Notes under the pieces: generated by a model
What the model was told of the DNA's origin: nothing
The model's input: only the letters and a program-made list of their open reading frames with translations
Databases searched by the model: none
Made by a program: the position numbers and the translations under genes
In this document: positions 57,897 to 64,000 of the stretch, piece after piece
Layout of the letters: the number at the start of each line of letters is the position of its first letter
Numbering within the stretch: the first letter of the stretch is position 1
Assembly: GCF_900088825.1 (NCBI RefSeq)
Contig: NZ_LT592171.1
Coordinates: 1,176,503-1,240,502, forward strand
Source of the DNA: Thiomonas delicata
Lineage (GTDB): Bacteria; Pseudomonadota; Gammaproteobacteria; Burkholderiales; Burkholderiaceae_C
Direction: 5' to 3'
Length of the DNA: 64,000 nt

Positions 57897-58361
57897 TCAA
57901 AGTTTGCGCACGGCCTCGAGGACTTCTTCGACGTGGCCTGCAACCTTCACGCCGCGCCATTCCTGGCGAAGAACACCCTCGGCATCGACCAGGAAGGTGC
58001 TGCGCTCGATGCCCTTGACTTTCTTGCCGTACATGATCTTGTTCTTCACCACGCCGAACATGTGGCAAAGCTTTTCCTCGGTGTCCGCGATCAAGTCAAA
58101 GGGCAGTTCGAGGTTGGCGCGGAATTTGTCATGCGAAACCAGGTTATCGCGCGATACGCCAAAGATGACGGCGCCAGCCTTGTCGAATTGGGGATACAAG
58201 TCGCGGAACTGCATGGCTTCGGTCGTGCAGCCGGGGGTCATGTCCTTGGGGTAAAAGTACAGGATGAGTTTGCTGCCCAGATAATTTTTCGGGCTGAATT
58301 TGATTTCGCTCGTGGCCGTAGCCTCGAAATCCGGAACAAGCTTGTTAAGCACCAAAGCCAT
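57897..58361 (-). CDS. bcp: thiol peroxidase, PrxQ/BCP family
   Basis: Peroxiredoxin reducing hydrogen peroxide and organic hydroperoxides. 154 residues with the peroxidatic Cys45 in PKDMTPGCTTEAMQFRD. The E. coli resolving Cys (five residues later) is Met50, and the helix-3 position used in other PrxQ proteins is Arg81. The only other cysteine is Cys99 (EKLCHMFG), so it may be a 1-Cys enzyme or use Cys99. ATG 58361 has AGGAG about 6 nt upstream. Confidence 0.93.
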   Translation of the reverse strand: MALVLNKLVPDFEATATSEIKFSPKNYLGSKLILYFYPKDMTPGCTTEAMQFRDLYPQFDKAGAVIFGVSRDNLVSHDKFRANLELPFDLIADTEEKLCHMFGVVKNKIMYGKKVKGIERSTFLVDAEGVLRQEWRGVKVAGHVEEVLEAVRKL

Positions 58362-58494
58362 GAAGTCTCCTGATAGCGGGCCGTACATGTCGGCAACAGT
58401 TGGTTTCTTGGCCCCCTGTCGCCACCCCGAAGGCCAAACGCCCACGCATGCCGAAGTCACCCGTCAACAACACTGCGCATTTTAACAAGCCGGG

Positions 58495-58896
58495 TTACAA
58501 ATCATCCGGAGTGCCGGTATTTGTGGGGCTGACGACCAGGCCCGCGACGACCCGGCGGCCTTCGCTCGCAAGGATGTTGTAGGTGCGGCAGGCCGCCGCG
58601 GTGTTCATCACCTCAAATCCTATGCCCTGCGCCATCAGCGGCTGCAGCAAGGACGGATGGGGAAATTGCTGCTGCGTTCCAGTGCCGATGATGACGATTT
58701 CCGGTCTCAACGCGATCAGGCGCGTAAAGTCGGCCTCGGTCAGCGCCGCGAATCCGGCGCATCCCCAAGGTTCCGGCGCCGCATCGGTGCCGAGGCAGAT
58801 GCCTTGCAGATGGCGGACATGGTTGACCTCCACGAACCCTTGGCCTTGTGCGGAAATGCTGTAGGAGGCCTGATTTGAGTCGGGTTGCAGCTTCAT
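58495..58896 (-). CDS. Mth938-like domain protein (DUF498 family)
   Basis: 133 residues from ATG 58896. The segment EIVIIGTGTQQQFPHPSLLQPLMAQGIGFEVMNTAAACRTYNIL is the core of this small alpha/beta family, which includes the mitochondrial complex I assembly factor NDUFAF3. The role in bacteria is not established. No convincing Shine-Dalgarno is visible. It diverges from alaA, an arrangement I recall from other betaproteobacteria. Confidence 0.83.
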   Translation of the reverse strand: MKLQPDSNQASYSISAQGQGFVEVNHVRHLQGICLGTDAAPEPWGCAGFAALTEADFTRLIALRPEIVIIGTGTQQQFPHPSLLQPLMAQGIGFEVMNTAAACRTYNILASEGRRVVAGLVVSPTNTGTPDDL

Positions 58897-59010
58897 GGAC
58901 AGTCGCGGTCTGACCCCGGGTAGGGTGCTGAGTAAACGCGGTAAATTATAGGGTTCGCTCCCCGGTTGAACGGCTCGCGGGGCAGGGTGGTTCAGGGTAT
59001 GGGAGGCTGT

Positions 59011-60243
59011 GTGCGGGAATTTCGGAAATCGAACAAGTTGGCGGATGTCTGCTATGACATCCGCGGGCCGGTGCTGGATAAGGCCCGGCAGATGGAAGAA
59101 GATGGTCAACGCATCATCAAATTGAACATCGGCAACTTGGCCGTGTTCGGCTTCGATCCGCCCGACGAGATCGTGCAGGACATGATCCACAACCTGCCGC
59201 AAGCGGCCGGCTACACCGACTCCAAAGGTCTGTTCGCGCCACGCAAGGCCATCGTCCACTACTCGCAGGAAAAGGGTGTGGCCGGGGTGACCATCGACGA
59301 CGTGTTTCTCGGCAACGGGGCTTCGGAACTCATCGTCATGAGCATGAACGCCCTGCTGAACAATGGCGACGAGGTGCTGATTCCCTCGCCCGACTACCCG
59401 CTTTATACCGCCGCGGTTTCCCTTTCGGGGGGCAGACCGGTGCACTACGTCTGCGACGAGCAATCCGACTGGTATCCGGACATCGCCGATATCCGCAGGA
59501 AGATCACGTCCAATACCCGTGCGCTGGTCGTCATCAACCCGAATAATCCCACCGGCGCGCTCTATCCGCGCGAGTTGCTCCTGGAATTGATTCAGGTCGC
59601 ACGCGAGCATGACCTCGTGTTGTTCGCCGATGAAATCTACGACAAGACACTCTATGACGGGAATGTCCACACCAGCATTTCCGCGTTGGCGGATGACGTG
59701 CTGTTCGTCACGTTCAACGGTCTGTCCAAGAATTACCGCTCCTGCGGCTACCGTTCGGGTTGGATGGTGGTGTCGGGCAACAAGCGCGGCGCGCGCGACT
59801 ATATCGAGGGCCTGTCCATGTTGGCCTCGATGCGTCTGTGCGCCAATACACCCGGACAATTGGCGATCCAGACGGCCCTGGGCGGCTACCAGAGCATCCG
59901 GGACTTGGTCGCACCGGGCGGACGACTGACCCGACAACGCGACCTGGCCTATGACCTGCTGACCCAGATTCCGGGGGTGAGCGTGGTCAAGCCCAAGGCC
60001 GCGCTCTATATGTTCCCGAAGCTTGATCCCGCGCTTTACCCGATCGCCAACGACCAGCAGTTCGCATACGACCTGTTGGCGGAAGAACGGGTGCTCATCG
60101 TGCAAGGTACGGGTTTCAACTGGCCGCGGCCGGACCATTTCCGTCTGGTTTTTCTGCCGAATGCCGACGACCTGACCGAGGCTATCGGCCGCATCGCACG
60201 CTTCCTCGACCATCAGCGCAAGCGCAAGTTGATTGCGGCTTAA
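59011..60243 (+). CDS. alaA: alanine aminotransferase (AlaA type)
   Basis: Fold-type I PLP aminotransferase making alanine from pyruvate and glutamate. 410 residues from GTG 59011, which has GGGAGG 4 nt upstream; ATG 58999 is an alternative four codons earlier. Motifs: KLADVCYDIRGPVLDKA, KLNIGNLAVFGF (most homologues have a Pro where this has Val), NPNNPTGALYP, the PLP lysine in FNGLSKNYRSCGYRSGW, and the C-terminal arginine in FRLVFLP. hom follows after a possible terminator. Confidence 0.92.
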   Translation: MREFRKSNKLADVCYDIRGPVLDKARQMEEDGQRIIKLNIGNLAVFGFDPPDEIVQDMIHNLPQAAGYTDSKGLFAPRKAIVHYSQEKGVAGVTIDDVFLGNGASELIVMSMNALLNNGDEVLIPSPDYPLYTAAVSLSGGRPVHYVCDEQSDWYPDIADIRRKITSNTRALVVINPNNPTGALYPRELLLELIQVAREHDLVLFADEIYDKTLYDGNVHTSISALADDVLFVTFNGLSKNYRSCGYRSGWMVVSGNKRGARDYIEGLSMLASMRLCANTPGQLAIQTALGGYQSIRDLVAPGGRLTRQRDLAYDLLTQIPGVSVVKPKAALYMFPKLDPALYPIANDQQFAYDLLAEERVLIVQGTGFNWPRPDHFRLVFLPNADDLTEAIGRIARFLDHQRKRKLIAA

Positions 60244-60250
60244 CGGTGAT

Positions 60251-60301
60251 GCCTTGTTCGGCATGCGAACAATATTCGCAAGGCCTTCTCCTCCCTTTTT
60301 T
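60251..60301 (+). terminator. possible terminator or attenuator between alaA and hom
   Basis: GCCTTG (60251-60256) can pair with CAAGGC (60279-60284) around an inner TTCG/CGAA stem; alternatively TTGTTCG (60254-60260) pairs with CGAACAA (60266-60272). The two folds share bases and exclude each other in part. A pyrimidine stretch and six to seven T residues end at 60301, 7 nt before the hom ATG. No Thr-rich leader peptide is present. Confidence 0.4.
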
Positions 60302-60307
60302 CCGACG

Positions 60308-61618
60308 ATGAATCCAATTCAGATTGCCCTGCTGGGCGCGGGCACCGTGGCTTCCGGCGTGGTCAAAGTCCTCGAGCGCAATCAGGAGGAACTACGCCGC
60401 CGCGCTGGGCGTGGCATCGAGGTTGCCGCAGTCGCTGCGCGCAACCCGGAGAAGGCGCGCGAGGCCCTGGGCCAGGACCTGCCAATCACCCAGGACTTCA
60501 TGCAACTGGCGACCCGATCCGATATCGACATCGTCGTCGAGTTGATGGGTGGAATCTCGCCCGCGCGCGAATTGGTCCTGGCTGCGATCGCAGCAGGCAA
60601 GCATGTGGTGACGGCGAACAAGGCGCTGATCGCCTTGCATGGCAATGAAATCTTCGCTGCCGCGCAAGCCAGGGGCGTGATGGTGGCATTCGAGGCCGCC
60701 GTGGCCGGGGGCATCCCCATCATCAAGGCCCTGCGCGAGGGGCTGGCTGCCAACCGCATCGAGTGGGTGGCCGGCATCATCAACGGCACGACCAATTTCA
60801 TCCTGTCCGAAATGCGCGACAAGGGCGCGAGTTTCGAAACCGTGCTCGGCGAAGCCCAACGCCTGGGCTATGCCGAGGCCGATCCCAGCTTCGATATCGA
60901 GGGCATCGACGCCGCGCACAAGATCACCATTCTGTGCGCCATTGCGTTCGGTGTGCCGGTGCAGTTCGACAAGGCGTACATCGAGGGCATCGCCAAGCTC
61001 GACGCGGCCGATATCCGCTATGCCGAGTTATTGGGCTACCGCATCAAGCTGCTTGGCATCACGCGGCGCACGCCCGCAGGCATCGAATTGCGCGTGCATC
61101 CCACCCTGATCCCGGCCACGCGTCTCGTGGCGAACGTCGAGGGGGCGATGAACGCCGTGGTGGTGCAGGGCGATGCGGTGGGTGCAACGCTGTACTACGG
61201 CAAGGGCGCGGGCCCCGAGCCGACGGCCTCGAGCGTGATCGCCGATCTGGTGGATGTGACGCGGCTGCACACAGCCGATCCTGAGCAGCGCGTTCCGCAT
61301 CTGGCGTTCCAGCCGGGTGCGCTGGCCGATACCCCCATCCTGCCGATCGAACAGGTGCAGACGGCCTACTATCTGCGCATTCGCGTGCGCGATGAAGCCG
61401 GCGTGCTTGCGGAAATCACCCACATTCTGGCCGAGGGCGGCATGTCCATCGACGCTTTGCTGCAACGTCCTTCGGGCGAAAGCGACCAGCACACCGATGT
61501 CATCCTGCTCACGCATGAAACCATCGAGAGCCGGATGAACCAGGCCTTGGCCAGCATCCAGGCGCTGGATACCGTCTTAGCTCCGATCGTGCGTTTGCGC
61601 AAAGAGGAGTTGCGCTGA
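60308..61618 (+). CDS. hom: homoserine dehydrogenase
   Basis: Reduces aspartate semialdehyde to homoserine, the branch point to threonine and methionine. 436 residues: NAD-binding LLGAGTVASGVV, GGISPARELVLAAIAAGKHVVTANKALIA, GIINGTTNFIL with the active-site region, AYADPSFDIEGIDAAHK-like segment, and a C-terminal ACT domain (from about 355) for feedback regulation by threonine. ATG 60308 gives the standard MNPIQIALLG. thrC follows one base after the stop. Confidence 0.96.
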   Translation: MNPIQIALLGAGTVASGVVKVLERNQEELRRRAGRGIEVAAVAARNPEKAREALGQDLPITQDFMQLATRSDIDIVVELMGGISPARELVLAAIAAGKHVVTANKALIALHGNEIFAAAQARGVMVAFEAAVAGGIPIIKALREGLAANRIEWVAGIINGTTNFILSEMRDKGASFETVLGEAQRLGYAEADPSFDIEGIDAAHKITILCAIAFGVPVQFDKAYIEGIAKLDAADIRYAELLGYRIKLLGITRRTPAGIELRVHPTLIPATRLVANVEGAMNAVVVQGDAVGATLYYGKGAGPEPTASSVIADLVDVTRLHTADPEQRVPHLAFQPGALADTPILPIEQVQTAYYLRIRVRDEAGVLAEITHILAEGGMSIDALLQRPSGESDQHTDVILLTHETIESRMNQALASIQALDTVLAPIVRLRKEELR

Positions 61619-61619
61619 C

Positions 61620-63029
61620 ATGAACTATCTCAGCACCCGCGGCGAGGCGGCGCAGCGCCAGTTCGACGACATCCTGCTCGAGGGTCTGGCCCCGGATGGC
61701 GGGCTTTACCTGCCCGACCATTACCCGAGTCTGACTCGCGGCGATCTGCAATCCCTGCAGGGCCTGTCCTATCCGGATCTGGCCTTCGAGATCCTGCGGC
61801 GCTACACCGCCCCGGCCGATGCCGCGGCCTTGCGCCAACTGGTTCACGCCACCTACACGGCGGAACACTTCGGCAGCGACGAGATCGTGCGCATCAAGCC
61901 CCTGTCGGGCGGCATGGCCCTGCTGGGCGTGTCCGAGGGGCCGACCCTGGCCTTCAAGGACATGGCGATGCAATTGCTCGGCCGCCTGTTCGAGCATGCC
62001 CTTGCCCGCAGCGGGGAGGTTCTCAACATTCTCGGCGCCACGTCCGGCGATACCGGCAGCGCGGCGGAGTACGCGATGCGCGGGCGCCATGGCATCCGCG
62101 TGTTCATGCTCTCGCCATTCGGCAAGATGAGCCCGTTCCAGACCGCGCAGATGTACAGCCTGACGGACGACAACATCCACAACATCGCCGTGCAGGACGT
62201 GTTCGACACCTGCCAGGACATGGTCAAGGCCGTCTCCGGCGATCTGGAGTTCAAGCGCCGCCATCGCATCGGCACCATCAACTCCATCAACTGGGCGCGT
62301 GTCGTGGCCCAGGTTGTTTACTACTTTGCAGGTTATCTGCGTACTGCGCGCAGCATCGGCGATCCGGTGTCTTTCGCGGTTCCTTCCGGCAATTTCGGCA
62401 ACATCCTGGCCGCGCATGTGGCTCGGCAGATGGGTTTGCCTATCCATAAGCTGATCCTCGCCACCAACGAGAACAATGTGCTCGACGAGTTCTTCCGCAC
62501 CGGGGTTTACCGGCCCCGCGGCCCCGCCGAGACCCACCACACCTCGAGTCCGTCGATGGACATCTCCAAGGCCTCCAACTTCGAGCGCTACGTGTTCGAC
62601 ATGCTGGGACGCAACGCGTCGCGCACGCGCGACCTCTTCGAACGGCAGCTGACCGAGCGGGGTTTTTTCGACCTCTCCCATGACCCCGCCTACGTCCGGA
62701 TGCGCTCCAGCGGCATGGTTTCAGGCCACAGCAATCATGCCCAGCGGGTGCAGACCATCCGCGAGGTCTGGCAGCGCGATCGGGTGATGATCGATCCGCA
62801 TACCGCCGATGGCGTGGCCGTGGCGCGTTCGCATCAGGACGAGGGCGTGCCCATGCTGGTGGTCGAAACCGCGCTGCCCGCAAAATTCTCCGCCACGCTC
62901 GTGGAAGCCATTGCGCAAGAGCCTCCGCGTCCGCCAGGAAGCGAGGATCTGGAGCGGCGTCCGCAACGCTTCACGGTGATGAAACCGGATGTCGACGCGC
63001 TGAAAGCCTATATCACGCAGCATGTCTGA
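61620..63029 (+). CDS. thrC: threonine synthase
   Basis: PLP enzyme converting O-phosphohomoserine to threonine. 469 residues, the longer proteobacterial/fungal type: MNYLSTRGEAAQRQFDDILLEGLAPDGGLYLPD, the PLP lysine in TLAFKDMAMQLLG, GATSGDTGSAAEYAMRG for phosphate binding, and PSGNFGNILAAHVARQMGLP. With hom it makes a threonine operon. Its end overlaps mobB by 8 nt. Confidence 0.96.
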   Translation: MNYLSTRGEAAQRQFDDILLEGLAPDGGLYLPDHYPSLTRGDLQSLQGLSYPDLAFEILRRYTAPADAAALRQLVHATYTAEHFGSDEIVRIKPLSGGMALLGVSEGPTLAFKDMAMQLLGRLFEHALARSGEVLNILGATSGDTGSAAEYAMRGRHGIRVFMLSPFGKMSPFQTAQMYSLTDDNIHNIAVQDVFDTCQDMVKAVSGDLEFKRRHRIGTINSINWARVVAQVVYYFAGYLRTARSIGDPVSFAVPSGNFGNILAAHVARQMGLPIHKLILATNENNVLDEFFRTGVYRPRGPAETHHTSSPSMDISKASNFERYVFDMLGRNASRTRDLFERQLTERGFFDLSHDPAYVRMRSSGMVSGHSNHAQRVQTIREVWQRDRVMIDPHTADGVAVARSHQDEGVPMLVVETALPAKFSATLVEAIAQEPPRPPGSEDLERRPQRFTVMKPDVDALKAYITQHV

Positions 63030-63564
63030 GGCCGGGGTGCTTTCGATGCGCGTCGTGGGTTTCGCTGGATACTCCGGCAGCGGCAAGACCACGCTGGTTG
63101 AGCAACTCGTCGGGCATTTGCGCCTGTCCGGGCAGAAGGTATCCGTCATCAAGCATGCCCACCATAAATTCGATATCGACTACCCGGGCAAGGATTCCTG
63201 GCGCCACCGCAAGGCTGGCGCGTACGAGGTTCTGGTGGCGTCGAGCCACTTGCTCGCCTTGCAGCGGGAGTCGGCGCAACCGGTCGAATACACGGTTGGC
63301 GATCTTTTACCCATGCTCGAAACCGTGGATTGGGTGTTTGTCGAAGGGTTCAAGCACGCCCCTATTCCTAAAATCGAGGTGTGGCGCCACGCGGCCGGCA
63401 AGCCGGTGTGCTACCCCGACGATCCCCATATCCTGGCCATCGCCACGGACGATGCGGACAAGCTGCCGCAACCGACCACGGCCCGACTGCTGGATCTCAA
63501 CCAGCCCGCCGCGATCGCGCAATGGCTACTCGACGAGCAAGAGCGTTTCACCTACCGCCCATGA
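63022..63564 (+). CDS. mobB: molybdopterin-guanine dinucleotide biosynthesis adaptor MobB
   Basis: GTP-binding P-loop protein that assists MobA in making the bis-MGD form of the molybdenum cofactor. 180 residues: GYSGSGKTTLVEQL (residues about 16-29), SVIKHAHHKFDIDYPGKDSWRHRKAGA and the FVEGFKHAPIPKIEVWR motif typical of MobB. An alternative start at 63046 (MRVVGFAGY) is also compatible. Its stop overlaps the moeA start by ATGA. Confidence 0.92.
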   Translation: MSEAGVLSMRVVGFAGYSGSGKTTLVEQLVGHLRLSGQKVSVIKHAHHKFDIDYPGKDSWRHRKAGAYEVLVASSHLLALQRESAQPVEYTVGDLLPMLETVDWVFVEGFKHAPIPKIEVWRHAAGKPVCYPDDPHILAIATDDADKLPQPTTARLLDLNQPAAIAQWLLDEQERFTYRP

Positions 63565-64000
63565 ATTCGAAACCCAGTGACCTGATCGAGATGGAAGCCG
63601 CCTTGCAGACCTTGCTGCAGGCGGCCTGCCCGCTTGGGCCCGCGGAACAGGTACCGACCATACAGGCGCTCGGACGGGTATTGGCGGCCGACGTGCGCAG
63701 CCCGATCGACGTGCCGCCGGCGGCCAACACCCAGATGGATGGCTACGCCGTACGCAGCGCCGATCTCGGTCAGCCCGGCACCCGTTTGCGCGTGACGCAG
63801 CGCATAGCCGCTGGGCATGTGGGGCAGGCGCTGGGGGCAGGCGAGGCCGCGCGGATTTTCACTGGCGCGCTGATTCCCGAAGGTGCCGATGCCGTGGTGA
63901 TGCAAGAGCAATGTGTCGCGCAAGCCGACACCGTGATCGTCCAGCATGTACCCAAGGCCGGGGAATGGGTGCGTCCGCAGGGCTGCGACGTGCAGGCTGG
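63561..64000 (+). CDS. moeA: molybdopterin molybdenumtransferase MoeA (3' end outside window)
   Basis: Inserts molybdate into adenylated molybdopterin. Only the first 146 codons are inside the window. They show ALGRVLAADVRSPIDVPPAANTQMDGYAV and RIAAGHVGQALGAGEAARIFTGALIPEGADAVVMQE, the conserved domain III/IV region of MoeA. The start is the ATG overlapping the mobB stop, so the two are coupled. Presence of mobB and moeA implies molybdoenzymes elsewhere in the genome. Confidence 0.93.
   Translation, partial: MNSKPSDLIEMEAALQTLLQAACPLGPAEQVPTIQALGRVLAADVRSPIDVPPAANTQMDGYAVRSADLGQPGTRLRVTQRIAAGHVGQALGAGEAARIFTGALIPEGADAVVMQEQCVAQADTVIVQHVPKAGEWVRPQGCDVQA

Noticed and set aside
60244-60307. Threonine/isoleucine leader-peptide attenuation of hom-thrC
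   Set aside because: No short frame with Thr or Ile codon runs exists in the gap.

Overview
The window reads as chromosomal core DNA of a GC-rich betaproteobacterium, most likely in or near Burkholderiales. The reasons are gene order (thrS-infC-rpmI-rplT-pheST-ihfA-merR-tRNA-Pro; rpsB-tsf-pyrH-frr-uppS-cdsA-dxr-rseP-bamA-skp-lpxD-fabZ-lpxA-lpxB-rnhB; ppsR/ppsA; rpsF-priB-rpsR-rplI-dnaB), a three-domain PutA and betaproteobacterial-type PriB. I cannot fix the genus. No insertion sequence, prophage, integrase, CRISPR array or toxin-antitoxin pair was seen. Genes are densely packed and many are coupled by 4-nt ATGA/TTGA overlaps.

Layout. 1-7850: translation island, from a 5'-truncated thrS through an ATC-started infC, L35, L20, both PheRS subunits (behind an attenuator-like leader), IHF alpha, a MerR-type regulator and tRNA-Pro(GGG). 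7960-16890: putA on the minus strand, diverging from a complete LIV-type amino-acid ABC importer (livKHMGF); four copies of an AGGTNNNAC(C/T) motif lie directly in front of putA. 17121-18525: a small exported protein and dusA. 18612-26039: a ribbon-helix-helix gene diverging from a six-gene operon, hyfBCEFGI-like, that resembles hydrogenase-4 and complex I but lacks the nickel-ligand cysteines. 26058-33091: selU, tesA, an orphan YbbA-type ATPase, rlmB, and the uncharacterised families DUF1631 and DUF3422. 33216-48485: the rpsB-to-rnhB run, coupling translation factors, UMP kinase, isoprenoid and phospholipid synthesis, outer-membrane assembly and lipid A synthesis, then an rRNA methyltransferase gene. 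48489-53039: an unrecognised gene with ppsR, diverging from ppsA. 53042-58896: rpsF-priB-rpsR-rplI with a strong terminator, dnaB, then minus-strand phoH, a PrxQ peroxiredoxin and an Mth938-like gene. 59011-64000: alaA-hom-thrC (alanine and threonine synthesis), mobB and the start of moeA.

Most of the window is ordinary housekeeping. The parts most worth pursuing are the nickel-free Hyf/complex-I-like operon with its divergent RHH gene and nested dyad at its promoter, the repeated motif in front of putA, the attenuator-like leader of pheST, and the unrecognised genes at 17121 and 48489.

All calls rest on reading the sequence and on remembered family motifs. No database search, structure prediction or folding program was run. 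Start codons were chosen by Shine-Dalgarno position and remembered N-termini.
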